Of a stretch of DNA of 64,000 nucleotides, positions 1 through 10,669 are shown in pieces. A program made the translations under genes and the position numbers. Positions within the stretch are counted from its first letter, which is position 1; every line of letters starts with the position of its first letter. This DNA is from Protopterus annectens. Lineage: Eukaryota; Chordata; Ceratodontiformes; Protopteridae. The notes under the pieces were generated by a model. That model saw only the letters and a program-made list of their open reading frames with translations. It made no database searches and was not told where the DNA came from. The stretch spans positions 1,198,132,475 to 1,198,196,474 of the forward strand of contig NC_056737.1 of assembly GCF_019279795.1 (NCBI RefSeq). The letters run 5' to 3'.

Positions 1-838
1 GAGAGGCCTTTCTGTAGGATGTCTGCATCACTTGGGGAGTTAATAATGGATCCCAGCTTGCAGTCATCTGCAAACTTGGTCAGCCAGAGACACTTTGTGT
101 TGGCCTGGACTTCTGAGAAGTAGATGCCGAACAGGAGAGGACCCAGGACCGATCCCTGTGGGAATCCACGCGTGACTGGTCAGTTGGCTGACTTGGAGTT
201 CGCTACTTTCACACTGTGTGTTCTATCTCTGAGCCAATTTGCAACCCACCTAGTAATATGGTGGTTGATGCCAAGTTTTGTGAGTTTATCAATAATTCCC
301 GAGTGAGGAATGGTATCAAAGTCATTGGCCAGATTGAGGCAGCCTTTATGCACTGCCTTACCTTCATCCATATCCCTGGTGACTGACTTAAATAAGTCAA
401 CCAGGCTGAGCAGGCATGATCTCCCTTTCACAAAGTCAGACTGCATTGGGTTCAGAGTTTGCAGATTTCCTTTATCTTTATTAATCAAGTCCATGATGAT
501 GCACTTCATAGCTTTACATATCAGACTCATCAGGCTAACGGGGCGATAATTCCCAGGGTCTGTAGTCGCTCCCCCTTTATGGACAGGGATGACTGTAGCA
601 GTGCACCATTCAGTAGGGACAAGCCTGAGGTGAGGTGGTGACTCAAAAGGGCATACAGATGTGGTGCCAGTTCGCTTTGTAGTTCATGTAGAACACAGCC
701 AGGGATATTATCGGGTCCCATGGAAGCTGTATTCTTGGCCCTGGACAATGCAGCTTTAACCCGGGCTGCAGTAATGCTGGGTGCCTAGCATTCTTCCGGT
801 ATTGTGATTGGTCCTTTGGGGGGAGGGAGGGGTAAAGT
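1..838 (-). pseudogene. CR1 LINE reverse transcriptase fragment, cut by the window edge
   Basis: Minus-strand conceptual translation gives a CR1-type reverse transcriptase: MGPDNIPGCVLHELQ near 675-720, an NYRPVSL-like block near 530-550, DFDTIPHSGIIDKL near 290-320, and WVANWLRDRTH near 225-260. The enzyme would copy its own RNA at a nicked chromosomal site. Frames break near 530 and near 180. The palm motif before the window edge is read from CAGTCATCTGCAAACTTGG at 61-79, which encodes FADDCK on the minus strand. The upstream limit is near 838: homology with the copy at 38.9-41.8 kb stops there, just above the codons for SANFTPL, and the sequence then switches to plus-strand CR1 ORF1. Seen: homology and breaks. 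Inferred: this is the 3' segment of the element whose inverted 5' segment follows. Confidence 0.85.
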
Positions 839-844
839 TGGCAC

Positions 845-1318
845 TGAAACACTAGGTTGAATAAGGAGAAGGTAACAGTCAGCTGTATATCAGATGCCAG
901 AATCCAACACATAATACACATACTCAGGTCACTCCACAACAAGTACAAGTATGACTCTGTCATTGTCCATGTGGGTGTGAATGACCTGAGATGCACCTCC
1001 CTGGACTACATGAAAAGAGACATGGTTGAACTCTCAGATTATGTGGCCCAGGCAGGTATGACACTAGCCCTGAGCAGTATCCTACCATCACCCAGAATGA
1101 TACCACAGTACAAACAAAAAACGATTGACTTCAACAATTGGCTACATTTCTGGTGTCATTCTAAAGGGATCCAGTTTATGTTTGCTTGGGATGACATCAT
1201 TGACAGACCTTGATGCTTTGCTAGAGATGGCCTGCATCTGTCACCTCTGCGTTTCCGTGTACTGGCTAAGGCTCTTGCCACCCCTATAGTGCCTTTTTTA
1301 TGCAGTGTTCCAAAGACC
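845..1318 (+). pseudogene. CR1 ORF1 fragment with SGNH/GDSL esterase-like domain
   Basis: The frame beginning with the methionine at 857 contains VHVGVNDLR, which is the block III GxND motif of SGNH hydrolases. After one in-frame TGA (1211-1213) it continues with RDGLHLSP at about 1223-1246, the block V DxxH motif. Known: CR1 and related LINEs carry an ORF1 with an esterase domain upstream of the endonuclease/reverse transcriptase ORF2. The N-terminal GDS block with the nucleophilic serine is absent because the fragment starts at the junction near 840. The order ORF1 end, then endonuclease, in the same direction supports the assignment. The product cannot be active: it has no block I and has an internal stop. 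An unrelated host esterase is unlikely given the CR1 ORF2 directly downstream. Confidence 0.75.
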
Positions 1319-1925
1319 AAATTAGCACTGTAACAGCTATAAATAAATGCAATCTGAAGGTCATGCTGCTCAGTGCTAGAAATCTAAATCTCAAGTTGCA
1401 CTCACTCAAAGCACTCCTCAAAATGGAGAACATCGACATTTGTGCTGTAACGGAGACCTGGTTTAAAGCAGCAGAAAGCACCCCTGCACTACCAGGCTAT
1501 AACTCACTCCACACCTTTCGGCCCCGAAACATAGACCGAAGCTCCAAAGGTGGTGGTGTCTCCATATTCATAAAGGATATACACATCTCCAGACTAGTAG
1601 CCCAGCATAACGCATCCAAGATACTTCAGGTACAACTAACATTGGGTAAGACTGCCATCCAGGTCATAGCCTGCTATAGGTCCCCAACCATGTCCCTAGA
1701 CTCTCACTCCCTGTTCCTAAGCACCCTGGTATCTATCAAGGTCCAACCCAACACTCTCGTACTAGGAGACTTCAACTACCCCTCCATCAACTGTGAAAAC
1801 TACTCAAGCGCCAATACAGTGGCCCAACACTTCCTGGAATTCATCATTTCCAATGCCCTGGACCAGCTCATTCTGACCCCCACTAGAGAAAGCAACATCC
1901 TTGACCTGGTAATTACTAACATAGG
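1300..1925 (+). pseudogene. CR1 ORF2 endonuclease (APE-type) fragment
   Basis: An open frame from 1300 encodes the N-terminal APE-like endonuclease of CR1 ORF2, which nicks the target DNA to start reverse transcription. Visible landmarks are MLLSARNLNLK, AVTETWF (the catalytic glutamate block), KGGGVSIFIKDIH, ACYRSPT, VLGDFNYPSIN (the catalytic DxN block) and NILDLVITN. CR1 homology stops at about 1925, before the SDH histidine block. The open frame runs on to 2166, but that extension is antisense CR1 3' sequence and not real protein. It follows the ORF1 fragment after a short gap, as in an intact CR1. Its far end lies about 0.6 kb of element sequence short of where the minus-strand RT fragment (1-838) begins. 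Confidence 0.85.
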
Positions 1926-1929
1926 CATG

Positions 1930-4063
1930 TGTCTTAATGGGGGTCTTATGTTTGTTAGAAGTATGTTAGTTAGGAGGATGCTAAAAAGTTTTGTGGGGGG
2001 AATTATGCTAGTTACGGAATGTTTACTGTTGGCCTCAGTCTATAGCAGACATGGGGTCCAGCCCAGAGATGAATTTATGATCACTCATCCAATGTTAGTC
2101 AGGGAATATTTACTGTCACCCTGTGTCTGTAAGAGAGACGTGGACAGCCTGGGGATGAAGTTGTGATTTCCCATCCAATGGTCAAGGTTACATTTAAACA
2201 GGGTTAGGGATGGACTCTGCGTCACATGGATGGGGAGCCTATTGCAGAGCATGGGGCATCCTCTGAGTCACATATCTGTCTCACCAGTATGTTCTATTTA
2301 TGTCGCAAGCAATGTTCATATCCCTAGATCTAGTGTTTCTGGTGCTGCTCGTTTTGCAGATGTGCAAAAGCTCCATTAGGGCTGGATCTAAAGCTGTTTC
2401 ATATGCCAAGTGCTGCTCATGTTTCCGCAGCCTATAGGAGACCGACTATAGGGATAGGTTCCTAAGAAATCTGTATAGGACAGTGTGTTAACATCCTGGA
2501 TTCTCTTGATGAGAACCGCTGTGGGTGTTCCAACTGTTACATATGCCTAGTTAGGTACACGTCGAAGAGGGAAATGATGGGTCTCATAAGGGCTGGGCTG
2601 AGTAGAGTGGTACTATAACTTCTTTGGACCTAGATGTCATAACCTTACTCATAAGTTGGGTGACACAGAATGATTTTCTTACTACCTTGCCTATACGTTG
2701 GTCAAAGGCCAGATTACTGTCTACATATGTTCCCAGATCTCTAAATACTGGGTCAGCACTAGGGGTATCTTCTAAATGGAGTAATTTACCTGAGTAGACA
2801 TTTTCCCAGAAGGCGCAATAATGAATGCACTTCTTTGCATTGAGTTTAAATCTGTGGCTTTGGCACTGGTTATTTGTTTGCGTTTACCCTCTTGTTAGTG
2901 TTATGGGAGGAATTTATGATAGTTCCCAATTTGCAGTCATCTGCAAACCTGGTGAGCCAGAAGTCCTTGATATTAGCTTTGACTTTTGAGAAGTAGATGT
3001 AGAACAGATGTAGTTCAAGCATGGAGCCCTGTGGTACTCCAACAGTGACCTGCCTCTTAGTGGAGGTGGTCTCACTAATCCTGACTTCTTGGGTCCTATC
3101 TGTTTGCTAGCTGGCAATCCAACGAGTTGTATAGGGAGTTATGTCTAATACAGTGAGTTTGTCCGCAATATCTAAGTGGGTTATTGTGTCAGATGGCTTA
3201 GCTAGATCTCGGTAGGCAGTATGCAACATTTTCCCTTCATCTATTGCCTTGGTTACCTTCTCAAATAATTCTACAAGGTTAAGTAGGCGTAACCTTCCTT
3301 TGACAAAGCCAAATTGGGTTGGGTCTCATGTCTGTAGGTTGCCAATGTCTTTGTTGATCATTTCCATAATAATTCATTCCATGATTTTGCATATTAGACT
3401 AGTCAGACTAATGGGCCTGTAGTTTCCAGGGTTGGCTGATGGTCCATCCTTGTGAAGGGAAATAACAGATGCCACCCTCCATTCGGTCGGTACAAAGCCT
3501 GTTTTGAGGCTATAGTTGAAAAGTGACTCGAGTGATCCTGATAGGTCATGTTTCAGGCTATTTAGCAGGCAGCCTGGGATACTGTTGGGCCCCAGTGAGG
3601 CTGTGTTTTTAGCCTTAGTGAGCGCTTCTATGACTTATTTCCTACTGATAGTTGGAGTAGTTTATGCTGGTAGGGATTTTACAAGGCGTGGTGAGGGAGT
3701 GGGGAGGAAAGTTTGAGCTGAATTTTGTTGGCCAGACGATTCACCATGTCACTCAACTCAGTGAAGGTGGTACCATTTTCTACCAGTTCACTGTTGTGTG
3801 TTGCCTTTGAGGCTGTGGGCACAGCTGTAGGAGGCTTTGTGGTTGTCTTTAGCCAGAGAAGCTATCTTGCCACTGTAACTGGCCTTGTTGGATTTAATTA
3901 GTGTTCTTAGTTTCCTGTCTAGATTTATCAATGAGCTCTTGCTATTATGAGAGTTGCTCTTTCTGACTTTGGTCATGACTTTTTTCATTTTGTGATATAC
4001 CCTGTTATGATTAGAATTAGACCAGAATGATTTGTTTTGGGAGGTTGTTTTTTTGTCCTCCAA
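1930..4063 (-). pseudogene. Diverged CR1 LINE copy (ORF2 middle to 3' region), minus strand
   Basis: An older CR1 copy read on the minus strand. Translation with several frame changes recovers the pre-RT segment at 3788-4063 (SSLINLDRKLRTLIKSNKASYSGKIASLAKDN in two parts), the NYRP and AFDT-type blocks around 3190-3450, the FADDCKLGTI palm motif near 2930, and the 3' part that matches 4280-4440 of the next copy (2150-2260). Nucleotide divergence from the other copies is clearly higher, so it is a separate older subfamily. Near its 3' end, about 85 bp is repeated in tandem (starting near 2018 and near 2104). No intact frame survives. Its 5' side abuts the tail of the next minus-strand CR1, after about 85 unexplained bases. 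Confidence 0.75.
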
Positions 4064-4148
4064 TAAACATCTTTATTAAATTATCACGTATGGCATAGGC
4101 AATCTTACATTTACAGAAATGAAAAACATAAATTGACACCACTTTAGT

Positions 4149-5737
4149 CGCATAGGTTCATAGGTTCATAGGTTGGTACTAGGCTATCAGCCCTAGGGCC
4201 GATACAAGCCTAGCCATAACAATTCCCTGGCTATTTCTTCCCACACTATTTACTTCCCTGGACCCCTGTCTAGCAGGGCATCTGATGTGATCCCCGGGGT
4301 GAATTTCCTTTCTCCCATCCAATCATCAAGGTTCCTTTTGAAGAGGGCCAAAGAGACACTCTGCTTGACATGTATGGGCAATCTATTCCAGAGTCTGGGG
4401 AGTCACTGGAACAGGAACCTATCCCCCAGAATGTTTTGTTTATTGTGATGACAAGGTTTAGATCCCTGGAGCGTGTGGCTCTGAGGGATTGGGATTTTTT
4501 AAGTGTAGCATGTCCAACAGCTCTGGGTTTGACATGGCCTTGTATGTTAAGCAAAGATCCCCTCTGAGTAGACGATATGCGACAGAGTATAGCTGGAGTT
4601 TTTTAAGCCGGTCAGCGTAGGGCATCTGCTTTAGGCCTGTGATTCTTTTAGTGAGGTATTTCTGTGGCCTTTCCAGTTGTTGCAAATGTCTTGACAGGTA
4701 CATACCAAACGGGGCATTGTATTCTATAATGGGTCTAATGAGGGATGAGTACAGTGGGACGATGCCCTCCTTTTTTCTAGATGAAAAGCCCTTAGTGATG
4801 AGGTGTGCCACATAGAAGGATTTCCTGACTGTTGTGGTGATGTGGTTATCGAAGGTGAGACCACTGTCCACCTGTGTCCCTAAGTCTCTTATCAAACTTT
4901 CAGAGTTTAGTGTACTGCCACCTATATGGTAATTCACGGATACATGTTTTTTTCCCAAAGGGGATAACTATACATTTCTTGGCATTGAGCTTGAGCCCAT
5001 GGCTTTGGCACCAAGCATCTGTTTCTGTAAGGCTCTTTTGTAGAGTATCCACATCATTTGGGGATTCGGTAATGGCTCCCAGTTTGCAGTCATCTGCAAA
5101 CTTTGTTATCCAGAGTCCCTTCGTGTTGGCTTGTACTTCAGAGAAGTAGATGCCAAACAAGAGCGGTCCCAGGACTGAACCCTGAGGTACTCCACTTGTC
5201 ACTTGTCTGGAGCTGGATTTGGAGTCTGCTACTTTTACAGTGTGGGTTCTGTCAGTAAGCCAGTTAGCAACCCACTGGGTGACGTAGGGATTAATGCCCA
5301 GCTTAGTAAGTTTATCTATGATTCCAGAGTGGGGGATGGTGTCAAAGGCCTTGGCAAGGTCTAGATAGGCTGTGTGGACCACCTTACCCTTGTCCATGGC
5401 TCTGGAGACTGATTCGAAGAAGTCAATCAAGTTCAGGAGACAAGATCGGCCCTTCACAAACCCAAACTGGGTGGGGTCCAGTGTTTGAAGGTTGCCAATG
5501 TCTTTGTTTATAAGTTCCATGATAATACGCTCCATGGCCTTGCAGATAAGTCTTGTCAGACTGATGGGACGGTAGTTTCCGGGATCTAAGGTGGATCCCC
5601 CCTTGTGGAGTGGGATAACTGTAGCTGTGCGCCACTCAGTGGGCACGAAACCTGAGGTGAGGCTATGATTAAACATGACACTTAGGTGAGGTGCCAGTTC
5701 ATATTGTAGTTCATGTAGTACACAACCCGGGATGTCA
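4149..5737 (-). pseudogene. CR1 LINE copy, 5'-truncated, with 8-bp 3' tail repeats
   Basis: A 5'-truncated CR1 in minus orientation. The 3' end is marked by CATAGGTT units at 4150-4173, the complement of the CCTATGAA tail, next to a conserved block shared with the ends at 23.2, 41.8 and 46.8 kb. A 258-codon frame (4900-5676) holds the RT core: NYRPISLTRL, DPTQFGFVKGRSC, DLAKAFDTIPHSG, GVPQGSVLGPLLFGIYF and TKFADDCKLGAI, with the catalytic Asp pair intact. A second overlapping frame (4458-4958) continues with RDLGTQVDSGLTFDNH, GLKQMPYADRLKKLQ and RLLRGDLCLTYKAM, so one frameshift near 4930 splits the protein. The CR1 sequence ends abruptly near 5737. This is a relatively young but dead copy. 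Confidence 0.88.
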
Positions 5738-5991
5738 TCACTTATAATCTATCCAGTCATTGTCAGTAAAGCATTATATGGCTCGTTCAAATCCTGCCTC
5801 TTAAACCTCATTACTTCTCTGCATATATTGTTCCCACAATTCCCATTTTTTTTTCTATATAGTTTGCTCCTTCCCTTTTCCAGTTCCAGTTGTTTTATCT
5901 CTGTTACTATATTCACTACTTTTAGTAAAGTTGGTCTAGACTTTGATTTACATTTTCTAGTAATTGCTTATTTGGCAGCCACCATAATTAG

Positions 5992-6536
5992 CGTTTATAT
6001 TACGTTATCGAAAGATGAAAATAGCGAATGCTATTTCATCAGCCCCAAAACATCTAAACATGAAAATATCGAACATTCAGAACAGCGAATTTGTTCCCAT
6101 GGAAAAAATTTGCTGCTTGAAACACATACACACAACACAAGCACATCAAACAAACAGCAACCACACACATACACTTAAATTCCTACATCTAACGCTACAC
6201 TAAACTAAACATACACTACTATCTTCCCACTTACCTTAACCCAAACCCTAACTCTAAAGTCTGTCACTATCGCACACACGACTAACCCACACCCTAACCC
6301 TAACTCACTTAACTCACCCCTAACCCTAATGTACAAACAATTGCACTATTACCTGAACCCAACCCGTAACTTTCCACCACACTGCTAAGAATAGCGAAGC
6401 CACAGAAACAGCCAACTGAGTTCTTTCCCGAGGAAAGAATTTGCTGTTCTGCAGCTTTTCTATTCTTAGCATTCGCTGAATAGTGTTCAATATCAGAACA
6501 TTCGAAGTTTTAATATTCGATGTTCTGATATAGACC
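5992..6536. mobile_element. Short inverted-repeat DNA element (MITE-like) with TTAGGG-like internal repeats
   Basis: The element lies between two copies of CCATAATTAG (5982-5991 and 6537-6546), an apparent 8-10 bp target duplication. The exact length is ambiguous because terminal bases overlap it. The ends are imperfect inverted repeats of about 40 bp: the left end reads GCGTTTATATT and then ATCGAA, and the complement of the right end reads GGGTCTATATC and then ATCGAA. Inside are further inverted motifs (GCGAATGCT near 6024, AGCATTCGCT near 6468). The centre (6236-6330) is rich in CCCTAACCC and CTTAACTCACCCCTAACCC, which match the complement of the minisatellite inside the element at 21.0-21.8 kb. 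No protein is encoded. The superfamily cannot be fixed: hAT-, Merlin- or Mutator-like origins are all possible. Confidence 0.65.
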
Positions 6537-6734
6537 CCATAATTAGACTCAACAAGGCTTTACTATGTCTAGGCAATTTTGATTATGTATCATATCACAA
6601 AAAAATCATCTCCCCAGTCAATCCAATCCACTCACCCAGCATCTTGAACAGAGAGGTTCGCAGGGAATCCCTAAAGTTGGCCAGCTTACTACACTCCCAA
6701 AAAATATGTTCTCAGCTACCTCGCACCTCCAACA

Positions 6735-6966
6735 TTTGCTATTCACCTGAGGAAAAACTCTTATGGGGGGTGGGGGGTGCAGCACTCTCTCATACTGGTG
6801 AGAACAAGGTCTAGTATGTTTGAACCTCTGGTTGGTCTGCAGACTAACTGATCAAGGGCATTTGTGTTAATAAAGTCCAGGAAACTTTGTGCCTGCAATT
6901 TGGTGGCAGTATATGCTTCCCAGTCTATAGAGAGGTAGTTAAAGTCTCCCACAAATATTTCATTTA
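6735..6966 (-). pseudogene. CR1 ORF2 endonuclease fragment
   Basis: Minus-strand translation gives VGDFNYLSIDWE, then AQSFLDFINTNALDQLV, PTRGSNILDLVLTS and REC, an excerpt of the APE endonuclease that matches the equivalent segment at 1750-1920 and 39,310-39,480. Both ends are truncated, so only about 75 codons remain. The catalytic Asp/Asn block is present but the Glu and His blocks are missing. Confidence 0.8.
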
Positions 6967-8608
6967 GTTCAGTATCATTATTATGTGTAGCAGTGACATG
7001 TGTGTGAAGGTTTTATGTGGAATTGTTGTGTGCATTTGTGCTGTGTGTCTTGTGAATGGGTGGCATTTAGACACAGTGGTGATTAGGACTAATGAGACAG
7101 ATACAGGTGATAAATTTACTTAATGAATCAGGTGCAACTGTGATAAAGGCTTGATAACCAAGGTAGATTGGTGATAAATAAAATGTACTGTAGCTCAGCT
7201 GAACATATTCATCATATCTGCATATCAGTGTCCACTGTGTGATAAAATATGTGTCAGAGCATTGTTGAGTGGCTGTAAGTCATTTATTTCTGATGAAATC
7301 TAAAGGCAGCAAAACAGGATGCATGAATAAGAAAATGTTAATCTAGTCATTAATGTTCTGAGCCACCTTCCTAGTCATTAACTTATTTTTCAGTTGAGTA
7401 AGTAAACAGATACACTCTAATCCTGTTCAGCCTGACCCAGGCCACTAGGGGAAGGGTAAATATGTACAGACTATTATGTACAATTTGCACTATGAGTATT
7501 CAGTCGAACAGCATTTTTGTCCATTCTTTCATTTTCATGCAGATTACCTAGTGATAGTAAAGGTCAGGAAGTTTTAATCTTGGACCATATAGCATACATT
7601 TTTAAAGTAGTTTTAGAAAATGGAGCTGGACAAGTGATAATATTAAATGTCCTATATATGTGCAAGAAACTTAGAAGATGGCAATAATGTATGGGAAATG
7701 GTGAAACATGCAAATGCTATTTTTTTTATGTTGTCTTTCCTATACAACTAAACCTACTGGTGCAGCGGTGTTGGCATCAGTATGTATTTGCACTGTCCTG
7801 GGGCTAGAAGGCATATGCAATCCGAGAGGACAAAAGTCTAAACAGAAGGTCTATAATAGGGGGTGAGGTATATAGGCCATAAAGTATTCTTCAGCAAGCT
7901 TGTGCAATCAGCAGAGATGTCATTAGATGTCCTCAAAAACAGGCTTATAAGGACAAGCTTAGTCATACATTTGCCATCGCTGCATGTTAGCACCTTGGGA
8001 GAATAAAAAAGAAAATGCAGAACAAAAAAAAAATACACCACCTGCAATATATCAAATCACAGATTAACTGTTAAGTCAAAGTATCTTTTTTTTTCTAAGA
8101 CGATATAATGAGAAAAAAATGGTCAAATGAATGGCTGAAGATTATACATAAGGTCTGATATTGTTGGTGGTTTGGGGGGTAGAAATAATATGGAGTCACA
8201 AATCCCTTCCACCCATCAACATGTATGAGGTTTTTCATTGATGCTAGAATACTTCTGCAAAACATCCAGTTCCACTGTCAGCAGATATATGATTATTTTA
8301 AAAAGAACCACATTTTCTGAAATGTCATATAGAACTGTTTTGCAAAGCTATTTAATATATTTGACTTTGACTGCAGATTGCAAGATACACTATATGCAAA
8401 AGAAAATGTAATTTTTAATGTAGTTTGTGTACTGAAAAGTGTGGAAATTATTCCACCTGCATCTCCCATTAAAATAGTTTATTATTCACTAACAATGAAA
8501 AAAAATACAAAAGTAAAATCAGTTAGAAATTTGTACCTAAATATCTGTTAATTGTGACATATTCTAACTGTCCATACAAAAAGATGAGTTACTACCTAAT
8601 GTCACTCG
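6967..8608. other. No recognisable gene or repeat
   Basis: AT-rich sequence with no open frame showing a protein family, no clear tandem repeat and no inverted termini. A weak tRNA-like patch (GTGCAGCGGTGTTGGCATC at 7758-7776) is too degraded to call. Confidence 0.5.
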
Positions 8609-8837
8609 TGTTGTGTAGGTTAAGAAGACAAAGAGGCTTGGGTGTTCATTTAAGTAGTTTATTACATACAAACATATCAGGATGGAGGACTAGAAACATA
8701 AATGAAGTAATAAACTGACTGATTACCTCACTCATACAAGCTTACACTCTGACTGCTCACTCAAAATGGCACTGCTGCCTGCACATGCCCGCTGACTGGA
8801 AAGCTTCTTAAAGGTACAATACACACTTTGATCTACA
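8609..8837 (-). repeat. Probable 3' LTR of the Gypsy element
   Basis: Read on the minus strand, the segment starts TGTAGATCAAAG and ends CCTACACAACA, the TG...CA ends of an LTR. It directly follows a purine-rich tract and contains an AATAAA-type signal near its 3' part (complement of TTTATTACATAC at 8660). No matching second LTR was found near 13-14.4 kb. Boundaries are therefore inferred from the tract and the TG/CA ends. Confidence 0.55.
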
Positions 8838-8850
8838 TCCTCCCTCTTTG
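8838..8850 (-). promoter_or_regulatory. Polypurine tract of the Gypsy element
   Basis: The minus strand reads CAAAGAGGGAGGA immediately before the TGTAG start of the LTR. This is the position and composition expected for the plus-strand priming site of an LTR retrotransposon. Confidence 0.6.
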
Positions 8851-8879
8851 AGAATCTGGTTATGCACTGAAAAATGACA

Positions 8880-10456
8880 ATGAAATTAGGCATGCATTAT
8901 ACAGATATAAACACAAATAAAACAGTCATGTCCAGGTTGCCATGTATTTTGTACTAGGTCTGGAAATACGACCGGATCTTGTTCTATAATAGGACTGGGT
9001 TTAGCAACAGGGACAGTCACTGGTGAATGTTCAGCTTCTGGGCTGTCAGGGACAACATCAGGAATAGGAACAGATGCTGAGATATCTCCTTGAACGGGAA
9101 CAGTAACCAAGTTGACCATAAAATAGCAAAAGTAACAGTGGTAAAATAAGCAGACCTGTGCCAGAAGAAACATCAGCTTTAATGCAAATAACAAACCTAA
9201 GGGCTTTCACCCACCATTGGGCTTCATTAGAGTCAGTAAACAGTGCAACAATGATCACTTAAATACCAAATTAAAACAATGAATCACATGAGTACCTTTA
9301 TACAATTAAAAATTAACCCACCAACATCCAAATTCATTCAGCTCAAACTCTTGTGTATACTTAAACAGCATAAATAAATACATGAATATACTTTACTGTC
9401 TCTGATGAAGCCCAATGGTGGGTGAAAGCACTTAGTCAGTTTTGTTATTTGCATTAAAGCTGATGTTTCTTCTGGCACGGGTCTGCTTATTTTAACAGTA
9501 ACCAAGTTGCTCTGAGAGTTAAAGTCTGTATCACGGGTACGATGCTGCTATAATGGTTTGGATACTGGCAGGAGATGTCTCCAATTTCATCTGTATTCCA
9601 TACCCGAGGATTCCACTGTGTAGGATCTCGGTTCTTTACACAAACTATTCACGTGACCAATTTGATCAAAACTTTTTGCTGTTTGCATCCTCAGTATCTC
9701 TCCTTCCTTCAACAAACAAAGAGGTCTGCTCATTTTGTCATAATAAGGCTTCTGAGATCAACGCTTTTTGAAAAGCTAGGCTTTGATTGCTCTGTTTTTC
9801 TAAGAACTGGGAACCAACAAACTTCCACTGATTGGTAAAGTGGTTCTGGTTTGTCTTGACAGAAGTCTCTAAGCAGGTGAACAAAGTAATTTATATCAGG
9901 GTATGTTTCTGAGATTAAGCAAATTCAGGAAAACATAGGTATTGTCACACTTAGATTTCTCTAACAGCTGTTTCACACTTTGTACTGTACATTCAGCCAA
10001 GCCATTTGACTGTGGGTACCCAGGACTATTGATAGTATGAATAAAGTCCCACTCTTCTGTAAAACGTTTGAGCTGTTGACTTGCAAACTGTGCACCATTG
10101 TCAGAAATAACTTTGTGCGGACTACCATGGACAGAAAAATGACGTTTCAACTTAGTAATGACAGTACTGGAAGTTAGATTAGGAAGTAGGTCTATCTTGA
10201 ACCAATTTGAGTAAGAGTCTACTAATATGAAGTAATGCTGACCATTTCACTCAAAGATGTCTGTGGCTACTGTCAACCAAGGTAGTTCAGGAATCTGGCT
10301 TAACTGAAGTGGATCCTTTTGCAAGTGTGGTTTAATACTATTACAAACACAACAAGATGAAAGTACTTTCTCAATATCTTTTGACATAGAAGGCCAAAAT
10401 ACTAGCCCTCTCCCCCTTATTTTGGTAGAATCAGTTCCTAAGTGGCCACAATGCAA
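8880..10456 (-). pseudogene. Gypsy integrase and pol C-terminus, interrupted
   Basis: Minus-strand frames give the integrase in order. The zinc-binding region has HCGHLGTDSTK followed by CCVCN (10,247-10,456, HHCC type). The catalytic core has HGSPHKVISDNGAQFAS and YPQSNGLAECTVQSVKQLLE (9,896-10,150), with the second Asp of the DDE triad in SDNG and the Glu in GLAE. A proline-rich C-terminus, VPIPDVVPDSPEAEHSP, lies near 8,940-9,070. The enzyme would insert the cDNA into the genome. Frames are broken between 10,150 and 10,247. A foreign insertion (9,115-9,493) splits the C-terminal part: coding-like sequence resumes on either side of a 16-bp duplication. Not functional. Confidence 0.8.
9115..9493. 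mobile_element. PLE-tail insertion with outward-facing inverted arms, nested in Gypsy
   Basis: AACAGTAACCAAGTTG occurs at 9099-9114 and again at 9494-9509, a 16-bp target duplication. Between the copies, the right arm (9401-9493) reads CTGATGAAGCCCAATGG and ends near TCTGCTTATTTT. The left arm (about 9115-9240) is its complement, including GGGCTTTCACCCACCATTGG. A 160-bp centre is unassigned. The arm resembles the 3' terminal region of Penelope-like elements, where a CTGATGA...GAAA hammerhead-like core is common. Stem II is seen as GCCCA/TGGGT. The left arm carries CTAATGA instead of CTGATGA. The insertion interrupts the Gypsy pol C-terminus, so it is younger than the Gypsy. Confidence 0.7.
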
Positions 10457-10669
10457 AATCTGAATGTACTCTTGTTGTAAGGATGTTGGAGCAATGACTT
10501 TTAGACCTTTCAGGCTGTATGTCTAGTGGTAAATAATATTGCTTTGACAGCCATCCTTTACTGATGAATTGGGTGAACTTTTGAAGAATTAGATTCAGTG
10601 TTGTGTGATCTCTAATCTCATCAAGTCATGTGGAAGAAAAATTATGCACTTCCATGACTTCAAAATCAA

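Noticed and set aside
1926-2166. C-terminal extension of the endonuclease frame
   Set aside because: The sequence is the complement of another CR1's 3' region; the frame is open by chance.
4270-4567. Antisense open frames over CR1 copies (for example 4370-4567, 4874-5149, 45,567-45,935 and 41,138-41,677)
   Set aside because: These are shadows of the CR1 coding strand and have no independent homology.
5732-6178. 148-codon plus-strand frame
   Set aside because: Compositionally a hydrophobic chance frame running from spacer DNA into the inverted-repeat element; no family.
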